Below are positions 54,940 to 63,901 of a stretch of 64,000 nucleotides of DNA, one piece after another. The notes under the pieces were generated by a model. The model was not told where the DNA came from, did no database searches, and worked only from the letters and a program-made list of their open reading frames with translations. The stretch spans positions 4,664,505 to 4,728,504 of the forward strand of contig NZ_CP132359.1 of the NCBI RefSeq assembly GCF_030758975.1, given 5' to 3'. The position numbers were made by a program, and so were the translations under genes. The stretch's first letter is position 1; each line of letters begins with the position of its first letter. Source of the stretch: Bosea beijingensis (GTDB lineage Bacteria; Pseudomonadota; Alphaproteobacteria; Rhizobiales; Beijerinckiaceae).

Positions 54940-57900
54940 TCAATGCGCCGACGTCTTCGCAGGCACCGCCGGCGCACCTTCCCAGCGCGTGTGCGCCGGC
55001 AGGTTCTCGCCCTTCATGATGACGGTCAGCAGGCCGATCTGGGCGTAGTCGCCGACATGGGTGTCGTAGAGCACGGTCGCGCCCGCGCCGACGCAGACGC
55101 CCTTGCCGAGGCGCACGCGGCCGACCTTCATCACCCGGTCCTCGTAGAGATGGGTCTGCAGCGCCGAATGGGCATTGACCGTGCAGAAATCGCCGACCTT
55201 GATGCAGTCGAACTCGGTGATATCCGTGGAATCGAGCCAGACGCCCTTGCCGTATTTCGCGCCGAACAGCATGAGGAACCAGGGCAGGAACGGCGTGCCG
55301 CGCAGATAGTCGAACAGCACCTTGCCGCCGAGACCCCAGTACATCACGGCGACAGCCTCGGTGCGCATCGCCCACCACGACCACATCGGCTTCATCACGG
55401 GCTTGTAGACGCCCATCATCAGCCATTTCACGGCGGCGCAGATCAGCGCCTGCACGACGGCGATCGCGACTGCTACCCCCATGAAGGACAGGACGAGGCC
55501 AAGCCAGTCGCCTTCGTTGATCCTCTGCTGCAGCACCATGTCGACGGCGATCGTGCCGAAGGTGATAAACAGCATCGCCGGGAATGAGGTGTGCAGCGCC
55601 TCGAACAGGCCGCGCCCGAACTGCTTTGCGAAGGAGGGCTTGTAGGTCCAGTCGGCGCCGAGGTCGACCTTCTGTCGCGTCGGCAGGCGGATCGGCGGCG
55701 AGCCGAACCAGGTATCGCCCGGCTGCATCCGGTCATTGGCCGGAGGCTTGGACTTGATGCCGATCAGTACGCGGTCGGGGATGAGGGCGCCGGGCGGCAC
55801 CACCGCATCGTTGCCGACGAAGACCTGATCGCCGGTGCGCGTCGCGTCGAGCCGCATATAGCCGCGGCGCATGTCCTCGTCGCCGAAGACGACCTCGTCG
55901 GCGATGAAATTGCCGGCGCCGATGCCAGTCAGGTCGTAGCGGCCGGAGAGATTGGTCGAGATTTCCGCACCCTTGCCGATGCTGGCGCCCATCAGACGGT
56001 ACCAGGCACGCATGTAGATGGTGGCGAAGAGAGAGGAAAGCGTCTCCAGCGTCACCTCGGTCGCCAGCGCCACCGTCCATTTGCGGGCGTAGAAGCTGGA
56101 ATGGATCGACCAGGAGCCGGAGGTCACGCGCGGCAGGATTGCCCAGCGCAGGCCGGCCATCAGCAGCACGGTGAAGGCGATCAGGCCGATCGCGGTCGGC
56201 CAGGTCAGGATCGGCAGGAACCAGAGATAGCTGACGTCCGTCCAGCCGGCGATGAAGTAGTCGATCTTGTCGAACAGCCAGAAGGCCGGGAAGATCGGCA
56301 GCAGGCTGACCGGCGGCAGCACCACCAGCATCAGGATGTAGAAGGCCGTCAGCAGCGCGCGCCGGCCGGGCGAGGCATCGGCCTGCGGCGGCAGCGCCGC
56401 GACATCGACCGTGCCGATCTTGCGGCCGGGCGTGCCGTCCCAGATTTCGGCGTCGCGAACATGCGCGCCGGGCGGGATGGCGGTTAGGTCACCAATCTCG
56501 GCATGGTCGCCGATCACCGCATCGTGGCCGAGCACGACGGAGGCTCCAGCCGAGACGTCCTTGCCGATCTTGATGCGGCCGATGATCAGCTTGTCGCCGA
56601 TCGCCTCCCCGTTCGCGAAGGTTGTCTTGGAGCCGAAGCTCGTGCCGTCGCCGATCTCGATCAGGTCGATGGCGCCGGCCTCGTAATCGGAGATGATGAC
56701 GTCGCGGCCGACCTTGGCACCGAGCAGGCGCCAGTAGAAGCGCATCACCGGCGTGCCCTGCAGCCATTTGATATGGACCAGCCCGGCGACGCGGGCGGCG
56801 AACCACCAGCGGAAATAATAGACCCCCCAGAGCGGATAGACGCCCGGCTTGGTGCGGCCGAGCACGAGCCATTTCAGCGCGATGGCGATCAGGCCGGTCA
56901 CGACGATAATCGCGACATAGACGCCGAGCAGCGCGAAGATCTGGCCGAGCAGCGGCAGGTCCTCGCCCGAGAGGATCATGTAGGTGACGAAGACGCCGAG
57001 CCACTGCGCCGTCGCGAGGCCGATGATGACCGGCAGCGCCACAGCCTGCGCGAGGCCGCAGAGGAAGCGGCGCAGGAAGGGCGGCGGCGTGAATGACAGG
57101 TCCTCGGCCACCGCGGCGCCGCGCTCGTCGAGGAGCGCCGCCATCGCCCGGAGCGTGCGGGCGCCATAGACGTCCTGCAGCGTGATCCCGGCATAGGCCG
57201 GCGTCTCGCGAACGATCGAGATGAAACGGGCCGCGAGCAGCGAATGGCCGCCGAGATCGACGAAGAAATCGGCCTCCAGCGGCAAGCTGGCCGTGCCGAG
57301 CACGCGCTTGGCCGCCTCCAGCAGCGCAGCTTCGGTCGCGTTTCGTGGCGGCTCCTGTTCGCCATCGGCGCTCGGCGCCGTCAATGGCGCAGCCTTCAGC
57401 ATCTTGCGGTCGAGCTTGCCGGAGACCATGCGCGGCAGCGAGCCCGCCGCCTCGAAATGCGCCGGCACCATATAGGGCGGCAGCTTCTCGCGCAGCGCCG
57501 CGCGCAGCACGGGTCCGTCGACCGCGACGCCGGGCTCCGGCACGACGAAGGCGACGAGCCTCTCGATGCCGTCATCCGTGCGCAGCACGACCGCGGCCTG
57601 GGCGACGCCCGGCTCGTCGGCGAGCTTCGATTCGATCTCGCCAAGCTCGACGCGGAAGCCACGAATCTTGATCTGGTCGTCGATGCGGCCGTGGAAGACG
57701 ATATTGCCGTTCTCGTCGAGGCTGACGGCATCGCCCGAGCGGTAGAGGATCGGATCGCCCTCGCCCGCCACGCCGGCGAAAGGGTTTGCGATGAACTTCT
57801 CGGCCGTCAGCTCGGGCCGGCCATGATAGCCCTTGGCCACGCCCGGCCCGCCGATCAGCAATTCGCCCTGCTCGCCCGGCTGGACGAGGCGCATATCCTC

Positions 57901-58959
57901 GCCGACGACATAGGCGGTGTAGTTCGGGATCGGCTTGCCGATGGTCACGGTCTCGCCGGGGACGACCTCGGCCGCGGTCGCGACCACCGTCGCTTCGGTC
58001 GGCCCATAGGTGTTGAGGATGCGCCGGCCGGGCTTCGACCATTTCTGCACGATCGCGGGCGGCAGCGCCTCGCCGCCGAGCAGGATCAACTTCAGCGAGG
58101 GCACGTCGGCCGGCAGGATGCCGAGCAGCGTCGGCACGGTGTCGATGATGGTGACGCCGGCCTCGTTCAGGATCGCCGGCAGCTTCTCGGCATCGCCCAT
58201 CATCTCGGGCGTGGCAACGAACAGCGTCGCGCCGACGAGATAGGGCGTCCAGATCTCCTCCATCGACAGGTCGAAGGCGACCGAGGCGCCCTGGAAGGCG
58301 ACATCGTCCGGCCCGAAGCCGTAGAGCGCGTTACCCGAGCGCAGGAAATGGCAGATGTTGCGGTGGCTGATGATGATCGCCTTGGGCGTACCCGTCGAGC
58401 CGGAGGTGTAGATCAGGTAGGCGGGATGGTCCGACGTCAGGCCGGCGGGACGCGCCAATGGTTCCGCGCCATCGGCGCTGGCCACCAGGCCCTCGGGGGT
58501 CCAGATGGCGCGCTCGGTCGCCTCCGCCCGGCCGGCCCAGCCGGTGCAGGTGACGATGCCCTTGGCCTGGGCATCGTCGAGGCAGGTCGCGATGCGCTCG
58601 ACCGGCGCCTCGGCGTCGAAGGGAATCCAGGCCGCACCGGCCCGCGTGATCGCGATCTGCGCGACGAGAAGGTCGATGCCGCGTGGCATCCACAGGCCGA
58701 CCATGTCGCCCGGCCCGATACCGGCGAGCTGGAGGCCCCGGGCCTGGCGCCCGGCCTGTGCCCAAACCTCGGCATAGCTCAGGCGGCGGGTGAGATCGGT
58801 GAGCGCGGGATGATCGGGGCGGGTCGCGACGGTCGCCGCGAAAATTTCGGCCAGAACCTCGTCCCGAATCAAATCGGGACGCTTCTCGCCAGCCAGCATG
58901 GCAAGAGTGTTGGCGGCAGCCGCGTCAGACGCCGCCGACAGCTTCGTCATATCGTTCAT
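54940..58959 (-). CDS. Pls/PosA-family membrane nonribosomal peptide synthetase
   Basis: A 1339-residue protein (ATG 58959 chosen over the longer frame to 58995). Adenylation domain at about 40-530: A3 YTSGSTGTPKA, A5 NTYGPTEATV, A8 RIDDQIKIRGFRVELGEIE, A10 GKLDRK. Carrier domain at about 540-620 with LGGHSLLA (Ser about 573 for phosphopantetheine). Then three tandem units, each two transmembrane helices plus hexapeptide repeats (about 630-860, 870-1090, 1120-1339), six helices in all. There is no condensation or thioesterase domain. This is the architecture of epsilon-poly-L-lysine synthetase: the membrane units join identical amino acids. The product here is unknown. Confidence 0.85.
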   Translation of the reverse strand: MNDMTKLSAASDAAAANTLAMLAGEKRPDLIRDEVLAEIFAATVATRPDHPALTDLTRRLSYAEVWAQAGRQARGLQLAGIGPGDMVGLWMPRGIDLLVAQIAITRAGAAWIPFDAEAPVERIATCLDDAQAKGIVTCTGWAGRAEATERAIWTPEGLVASADGAEPLARPAGLTSDHPAYLIYTSGSTGTPKAIIISHRNICHFLRSGNALYGFGPDDVAFQGASVAFDLSMEEIWTPYLVGATLFVATPEMMGDAEKLPAILNEAGVTIIDTVPTLLGILPADVPSLKLILLGGEALPPAIVQKWSKPGRRILNTYGPTEATVVATAAEVVPGETVTIGKPIPNYTAYVVGEDMRLVQPGEQGELLIGGPGVAKGYHGRPELTAEKFIANPFAGVAGEGDPILYRSGDAVSLDENGNIVFHGRIDDQIKIRGFRVELGEIESKLADEPGVAQAAVVLRTDDGIERLVAFVVPEPGVAVDGPVLRAALREKLPPYMVPAHFEAAGSLPRMVSGKLDRKMLKAAPLTAPSADGEQEPPRNATEAALLEAAKRVLGTASLPLEADFFVDLGGHSLLAARFISIVRETPAYAGITLQDVYGARTLRAMAALLDERGAAVAEDLSFTPPPFLRRFLCGLAQAVALPVIIGLATAQWLGVFVTYMILSGEDLPLLGQIFALLGVYVAIIVVTGLIAIALKWLVLGRTKPGVYPLWGVYYFRWWFAARVAGLVHIKWLQGTPVMRFYWRLLGAKVGRDVIISDYEAGAIDLIEIGDGTSFGSKTTFANGEAIGDKLIIGRIKIGKDVSAGASVVLGHDAVIGDHAEIGDLTAIPPGAHVRDAEIWDGTPGRKIGTVDVAALPPQADASPGRRALLTAFYILMLVVLPPVSLLPIFPAFWLFDKIDYFIAGWTDVSYLWFLPILTWPTAIGLIAFTVLLMAGLRWAILPRVTSGSWSIHSSFYARKWTVALATEVTLETLSSLFATIYMRAWYRLMGASIGKGAEISTNLSGRYDLTGIGAGNFIADEVVFGDEDMRRGYMRLDATRTGDQVFVGNDAVVPPGALIPDRVLIGIKSKPPANDRMQPGDTWFGSPPIRLPTRQKVDLGADWTYKPSFAKQFGRGLFEALHTSFPAMLFITFGTIAVDMVLQQRINEGDWLGLVLSFMGVAVAIAVVQALICAAVKWLMMGVYKPVMKPMWSWWAMRTEAVAVMYWGLGGKVLFDYLRGTPFLPWFLMLFGAKYGKGVWLDSTDITEFDCIKVGDFCTVNAHSALQTHLYEDRVMKVGRVRLGKGVCVGAGATVLYDTHVGDYAQIGLLTVIMKGENLPAHTRWEGAPAVPAKTSAH

Positions 58960-59209
58960 CGCGCCCCGCTGCGCTGAAAGGCCCGCCGCTGACACCGCGG
59001 CAGACCCTGCCCTCGGTCCTGTAGCGCCCTATCACGCACCCCGTGAAGAAAACCGGAATCGCCGCTCCCGCGCCGCGACATCCGCGTGAGCCCCCCGGCC
59101 GGGCAGGCCGCCGCATCACGCCGCTTCGCTAGCATATTCTCCCTGCAAGATCACGCCTGAACCGCCCATGAATGCCACCGGGCCCATCACGGTCCGGCTG
59201 TGTGCAAAC

Positions 59210-59806
59210 TCAGAGCCAGTCCGCCTTGTTCCCGCTGACGACGAGCAGCTTGCCCTGCCAGATCTCGACCATCGACGCCTCGCGCGGCGCCACCGCGCCG
59301 ACCAGCGCCAGCACGGCACGCGCCACGCCGCCATGGCTGACGATCACCGTCTCGCGCTTGAGCTCTTCGAGAACCGGGCGGACGCGCTCGGCCAGCATGC
59401 GATAGCTCTCGCCGCCCGGCGGCACGAAGCCCCATTTGTCGCGCTCGCGCAGATGCGCCTGCTCGCGCTCGGCCTTGCGAATGTCGCGCCAGGTGAAGCC
59501 CTCCCACTCGCCGAAGGTCAATTCGCGCAGGCGGTCGTCGATCGTGTACCCGTCTTCGGGCAGGGCGAGCTCGCGCCGGAGGATATCCATGGTCTCACGC
59601 GCCCGCTGCATCGGCGAGCCGATATAGTCGAGATCGGCATAGGCCGGCTCGAGCGCCTTCAGGCGGCCGGCGGCCTCGGCGGCCTGGCGGCGGCCAAGAT
59701 CGTTGAGCGGAATGTCCTGCCCGCCTTGCAGCCGGCCCTCGCGATTCCAGTCGGTTTCGCCGTGACGGACGAGGATAAGGCGGTGGGGAAGCGTGAGCGG
59801 AACCAT
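59210..59806 (-). CDS. Histidine phosphatase family protein
   Basis: A 198-residue phosphoglycerate-mutase-fold phosphatase. The phosphohistidine motif LVRHGETDWNREG is near the N-terminus, ELTFGEWEG follows, and VSHGGVARA holds the second His. It may be an alpha-ribazole or sugar phosphatase. ATG 59806 is preferred over GTG 59821 on the strength of AGAAG. It is 250 bp upstream of the NRPS-like gene on the same strand. Confidence 0.9.
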   Translation of the reverse strand: MVPLTLPHRLILVRHGETDWNREGRLQGGQDIPLNDLGRRQAAEAAGRLKALEPAYADLDYIGSPMQRARETMDILRRELALPEDGYTIDDRLRELTFGEWEGFTWRDIRKAEREQAHLRERDKWGFVPPGGESYRMLAERVRPVLEELKRETVIVSHGGVARAVLALVGAVAPREASMVEIWQGKLLVVSGNKADWL

Positions 59807-59956
59807 GTCACGCTTCTGCACGCCGGCACCGGCAGGGTCAAAGCCCTTGGGCCGCCCGGAGACCCGCTTTCCGCCGATGGCGACAATCGGCCGCTTTCTG
59901 TGGCCGAATTTACACGGCCTGTGTATAGCGCCCTAGCTAGTCACCCGCGGAACCAC

Positions 59957-60799
59957 ATGTCCCCTGCCCTCACCTTGCCCGACGGCCGCAGCCTCGTCCT
60001 GTCCGCGACGCCGCTCGTCATGGGCATCGTCAATATCACGCCCGATTCGTTCTCGGATGGCGGGCTGCTGAAGAGTGCCGAAGCGGCTGTCGCCCATGGC
60101 GCACGCCTCGCGGCGGAAGGCGCCGCCATCGTCGATATCGGCGGCGAGTCGACAAGGCCCGGCCACGCCACCGTCGATGCCGCGACCGAGATGGGCCGGG
60201 TGCTGCCGGTCATCGCCGGGCTGAAGGCCAAGGTCGACACGCCGATCTCGATCGACAGCTACAAGGCCGAGGTCGCGGAAGCGGCGCTCGCCGCGGGCGC
60301 CTCGATCGTCAACGACGTCTGGGGTGCCCAGCGCGACCCGCGCATCGCCGCGGTCGCCGCACGGACCGGCGCGCCGATCATCCTCATGCATAACCGCGAG
60401 AGCATAGACGCCTCCATCGACATCTTCGACGATGTGTTGCGCTTCCTCGAACGCTCGATCGCGATCGCGACGCAAGCGGGCGTGCCCCGGAGCCAGATCG
60501 TCGTCGACCCCGGCATCGGCTTCGGCAAGACCGTGCGTCAGAATCTCGACCTGATCCGCCATCTCGACCGGCTCGCCGTGCTCGGCTGCCCGGTCCTGCT
60601 CGGCGCCTCCCGCAAGTCGACGCTCGGGCGCATCACCGGCCGGGAGGTTCCGGCCGAACGGCTCGCCGCCAGCATCGCCGCGCATCTCTACGGCGCGAGC
60701 CGCGGCGCCGCGATCATCCGCGCCCATGACGTCGCCCCGCATATCGACGCGCTGAAGACCTGGGCGGCCATCGAAGACAGCATGAAAGCAGACCTGTGA
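59957..60799 (+). CDS. folP: Dihydropteroate synthase
   Basis: A 280-residue DHPS, condensing p-aminobenzoate with dihydropterin pyrophosphate (the sulfonamide target). MGIVNITPDSFSDGG, VDIGGESTRPG, and GFGKTVRQNLDL with RKSTLGRITG are conserved. ATG 59957 is used; the frame runs on upstream over the phosphatase gene, which is an artefact. Overlaps folB by 4 bp (GTGA). Confidence 0.96.
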   Translation: MSPALTLPDGRSLVLSATPLVMGIVNITPDSFSDGGLLKSAEAAVAHGARLAAEGAAIVDIGGESTRPGHATVDAATEMGRVLPVIAGLKAKVDTPISIDSYKAEVAEAALAAGASIVNDVWGAQRDPRIAAVAARTGAPIILMHNRESIDASIDIFDDVLRFLERSIAIATQAGVPRSQIVVDPGIGFGKTVRQNLDLIRHLDRLAVLGCPVLLGASRKSTLGRITGREVPAERLAASIAAHLYGASRGAAIIRAHDVAPHIDALKTWAAIEDSMKADL

Positions 60800-61170
60800 G
60801 CGAAACCGGCCGCATCCTGATCGAGAAACTCGATATCTACGCCTATCACGGCTTCTTCTCGGAAGAGGAGCGGCTGGGCCAGCGCTTCGTGCTCGACCTC
60901 GTGCTCGACGCCGATCTGCGCGCCGCCGCCGCCAGCGACCGCTTGGCCGATACCGTCGATTACGGCCGGGCCGTCGCCATCGTCGCCGAGGCCTTCACCG
61001 CCCAGCGCTACCATCTGCTCGAAGGCGCGGCCCGTGCCGTGGCACTGGCGATCTTCGAGGCTTTCCCGACTGTCGAGGCTGTCGAGGTCACGCTGCGCAA
61101 ACCGGCACCGCCAATCCCGGCGACGCTCGGCTCGGTCGGCATCCAGTTGAGGTTCCAGCGTGAAGGTTGA
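60796..61170 (+). CDS. folB: Dihydroneopterin aldolase
   Basis: A 124-residue FolB. IEKLDIYAYHGFFSEEERLGQRF and TVDYGRAVAIVAEAF are typical, and RKPAPPIPATLGSVGI closes it. Start GTG 60796 overlaps the folP stop. It makes 6-hydroxymethyl-dihydropterin for FolK. Overlaps folK by 11 bp. Confidence 0.95.
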   Translation: MSETGRILIEKLDIYAYHGFFSEEERLGQRFVLDLVLDADLRAAAASDRLADTVDYGRAVAIVAEAFTAQRYHLLEGAARAVALAIFEAFPTVEAVEVTLRKPAPPIPATLGSVGIQLRFQREG

Positions 61171-61675
61171 AGCCGCACTCGCCTTCGGCGGCAATATCGG
61201 CGACCCCGTCGCGGCCTTCGCCGCGGCGCTGAAGGGACTGCGCGCGCATCCGGCCGTCACGCTCGGCCGGCTGTCCTCGGTCTATCGCACGCCCCCCTGG
61301 GGCAAGACCGACCAGCCGGAATTCCTCAACATGGCCGCGCTGGTAGAGACCTCGCTGCAACCGGCGGACCTGCTCGCCTTCTGCCTGGAGCTGGAGCGCG
61401 CCGGCGGTCGCGAGCGCCGCGAGCGCTGGGGACCGCGCACGCTCGACATCGACATCCTGACCTATGGCGACGCGATCATCGACCAGGCGCGCCTGCAGAT
61501 CCCGCACCCGCGCATCCCGGAGCGCGCCTTCGTGCTGACGCCGCTGGCGGAGATCCTGCCGCAGCGCCGGATCGGCGGGCGCAGCGTGGCCGAGCTTCTG
61601 GCGGCCGCCACAGACGAAACGATCCGCCGCGACGAGACCGCGACGGATCGTTTGAAGGCTCTGCTGGCTGCCTAG
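61160..61675 (+). CDS. folK: 6-hydroxymethyl-7,8-dihydropterin pyrophosphokinase
   Basis: A 171-residue HPPK. ALAFGGNIGDPVAAF, YRTPPWGKTDQPEFLNMAA and RWGPRTLDIDILTYGD are the ATP and pterin sites. Start GTG 61160 overlaps folB. With folP and folB it forms a compact folate operon of successive steps. Confidence 0.96.
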   Translation: MKVEAALAFGGNIGDPVAAFAAALKGLRAHPAVTLGRLSSVYRTPPWGKTDQPEFLNMAALVETSLQPADLLAFCLELERAGGRERRERWGPRTLDIDILTYGDAIIDQARLQIPHPRIPERAFVLTPLAEILPQRRIGGRSVAELLAAATDETIRRDETATDRLKALLAA

Positions 61676-61724
61676 CGCATCGCATCGGATCGATCAGGCC
61701 GAGCGGCCGGTCGATCCGACGTAA

Positions 61725-62564
61725 TCACTCGCCCTTGTCGAGCGAGATGTCCGGCGCGGTCGGCACCTTCATGCCGACGACATGGTAGCCGGCATCGACA
61801 TGCATGATCTCGCCGGTGATGCCGCGCGACATGTCGGAGACGAGGAAGACCGCGGTCTCGCCGACCTCCTCGATCGTGACCGTGCGGCGCAGCGGCGAGT
61901 TGTACTCGTTCCAGCGCAGGATGTAGCGGAAATCGCCGATACCGGAGGCGGCGAGCGTCTTGATCGGGCCGGCCGAGATCGCGTTGACGCGGATCTTCGA
62001 GGGGCCGAGATCGGCGGCGAGATACTGCACGCTCGACTCGAGAGCAGCCTTGGCGACGCCCATGACGTTGTAGTGCGGCATCCACTTCTCGGCGCCGTAA
62101 TAGGTCAGCGTCAGCATGGCGCCGCCATCCGGCATCAGCTTCTCGGCGCGCTGGGTGATCGCGGTGAAGGAATAGCAGGAGATCAGCAGCGACTTGGTGA
62201 AGTTCGCCTCGCTCGTCTCGACATAGCGGCCGGTCAGCTCGTCCTTGTCGGAGAAGGCGATGCAGTGGACGACGAAATCGAGCTTGCCCCAGAGCTTCTC
62301 GACCTCGGCGAAGACCGCGTCGATCGTGGCGCCATCGGTGACGTCGCAATGGCCGACGACATGGCCGCCGAGCTCCTTGGCGAGCGGCTCCACGCGCTTC
62401 TTCAGCGCATCGCCCTGATAGGTAAAGGCGAGTTCCGCACCCGCATCGGCCGCAGCCTTGGCGATGCCCCAGGCGATGGACCGGTTATTCGCGACGCCCA
62501 TCACGAGCCCGCGCTTGCCCTTGAGGAGATTTGCGGTCGGCGAAACGGCGTTGGAATCAGGCAT
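61725..62564 (-). CDS. fabI: Enoyl-ACP reductase
   Basis: A 279-residue FabI (NADH-dependent, triclosan target), reducing trans-2-enoyl-ACP in the last step of fatty acid elongation. GVANNRSIAWGIAKAA is the cofactor loop, and the catalytic Yx6K is in YNVMGVAKAA. The N-terminus has a ~10-residue extension (MPDSNAVSPTA). Convergent with folK. Confidence 0.95.
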   Translation of the reverse strand: MPDSNAVSPTANLLKGKRGLVMGVANNRSIAWGIAKAAADAGAELAFTYQGDALKKRVEPLAKELGGHVVGHCDVTDGATIDAVFAEVEKLWGKLDFVVHCIAFSDKDELTGRYVETSEANFTKSLLISCYSFTAITQRAEKLMPDGGAMLTLTYYGAEKWMPHYNVMGVAKAALESSVQYLAADLGPSKIRVNAISAGPIKTLAASGIGDFRYILRWNEYNSPLRRTVTIEEVGETAVFLVSDMSRGITGEIMHVDAGYHVVGMKVPTAPDISLDKGE

Positions 62565-62708
62565 GGGAGACCCGCAGATGAATGACGAGCAGGTCTCTTA
62601 GAACAGTCGCAGGAAAACGGGAACCGCTTTGATGCCAGCCTCCACGGCTGAATCGCGCATGAGCGCGCGATCCAACCCGGCTTTCGGCCGAACCGGCATC
62701 TCGCCGGC
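62565..62708. other. Short intergenic stretch between fabI and the J-protein gene
   Basis: 144 bp upstream of fabI and downstream of the J-protein gene. A GAATCGCGCATGAGCGCGCGATC inverted repeat (about 62651-62672) could be a weak terminator for the J-protein transcript. Nothing else is seen. Confidence 0.35.
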
Positions 62709-63644
62709 TCAGTTCGCCTCGTCCCGCGCCTTCATCAGCGCGGTGAGTTCGGCATCGCTCGCAGGCATCTCGATATCGATGGCGACGAAGAGATCGCCGA
62801 CAGCGCCCTTCTCGCCCTTGAGACCCTTGCCGCGCAGGCGGAACTGCCGGGCCGTGCCGGTCAGCGGCGGGATGTTCATCTCGACTGCGCCGGTCAGCGT
62901 CGGCACATGCAGCGGCCCGCCGAGCACCGCCTTGGCCAGCGGCACCGCGACGCGGGTGCGCAGATCGTTGCCATCGACGGCGAAGCGGGAATCCGGCTTC
63001 ACCTTGATGGTCATCATCACGTCGCCGACCTCGCCGGAGAACGGATCGGTCTGGCCGAGCCCGCGCAGGCGCATGACCTTGCCGTCGCTCACCCCCTCGG
63101 GAATGGTGATCTCGACCTCGCGCCCGCCCGGCAGCTTGACCCGGCGCGTGCCACCGGTCGTGGCCTGCGCCAAAGTCACCTCGAGCGTAAAACTCTGCTC
63201 CGGCGGCTTCTGCGGCTCGGGCTTGCCACGAGCGCGCCGGGAGCCCTCGCCGAAGAGCGAGGAGAAGATGTCGGAGGCGTCGAAGCCGGCATCGCCGCCC
63301 CCCGCGCCCGGGCCACCGCGACCGCCAAAGGGATGGCCGCCGCCCTGGCCGAAATTGAACTCGAAGCCCCCGCTGCGCCCGCCCCGGCCGGCACCCATGC
63401 CCTCGAAGCCCTGGAAGCGCGGCTTGCCCTCGGCATCGATCTCGCCGCGGTCGAACTGCTTGCGCCTGGTCTCGTCGCCGACGATTTCATAGGCGGCATT
63501 GAGCTCGGAGAACTTGTCCTGCGCCTTGGGGTCGTCCCGGTTGCGGTCCGGGTGCAGCTCCTTGGCGCGCTTGCGGAAAGCCTTCTTCAGCTCCGCATCG
63601 CTCGCGCCGCGGGCGACGCCCAGAACCTGATAGGGATCGCGCAT
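62709..63644 (-). CDS. J-domain protein (CbpA/DnaJ-like)
   Basis: A 311-residue protein with an N-terminal J domain (YQVLGVARGASDAELKKAFRKRAKELHPDRN, HPD intact), a Gly-rich linker (GGRGGPGAGGGDAGF) and a DnaJ C-terminal substrate domain. The Cys-rich zinc domain of true DnaJ is absent, so it is CbpA-like. ATG 63644 is used because the upstream frame crosses a repeat. It should stimulate DnaK. Confidence 0.88.
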   Translation of the reverse strand: MRDPYQVLGVARGASDAELKKAFRKRAKELHPDRNRDDPKAQDKFSELNAAYEIVGDETRRKQFDRGEIDAEGKPRFQGFEGMGAGRGGRSGGFEFNFGQGGGHPFGGRGGPGAGGGDAGFDASDIFSSLFGEGSRRARGKPEPQKPPEQSFTLEVTLAQATTGGTRRVKLPGGREVEITIPEGVSDGKVMRLRGLGQTDPFSGEVGDVMMTIKVKPDSRFAVDGNDLRTRVAVPLAKAVLGGPLHVPTLTGAVEMNIPPLTGTARQFRLRGKGLKGEKGAVGDLFVAIDIEMPASDAELTALMKARDEAN

Positions 63645-63901
63645 CCAAAACCTCGTTTCCACGCCATAGCATCGGACCGAAAAGTGGATACCACTTTTCG
63701 GAAAAATCCGACGCGATAACAAATATATAGATCACCGTTGTCGCGTCCGTGCGGACGCGCGGCGATCTAGGTCAGACGGCCGGCGCCAATGCCGCCAGCC
63801 GTCCGCTTCACCTCATGTGGGGACGGTGTGGCGCATGCGCAACACCTGATCGAGGCCGTTTTGCACCCGGCGCGACGAGGACGCAAGCGGCGTGAAAAAC
63901 C
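63645..63901. other. Intergenic region containing palindromic element
   Basis: A 257-bp gap upstream of the J-protein gene. The two-hairpin repeat at 63669-63768 occupies its first part, and 63769-63901 has no feature that I recognise. It must also hold the promoter of the J-protein gene. Confidence 0.5.
63669..63768. repeat. Two-hairpin palindromic element, copy D
   Basis: Hairpin 2: outer GCATCGGA (63669-63676)/TCCGACGC (63707-63714) with one mismatch, inner perfect CCGAAAAGTGG (63677-63687)/CCACTTTTCGG (63691-63701). Hairpin 1: AGATCACCG (63729-63737)/CGGCGATCT (63760-63768), inner GCGTCC/GGACGC. Same order as copy B, upstream of the J-protein gene. Confidence 0.9.
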
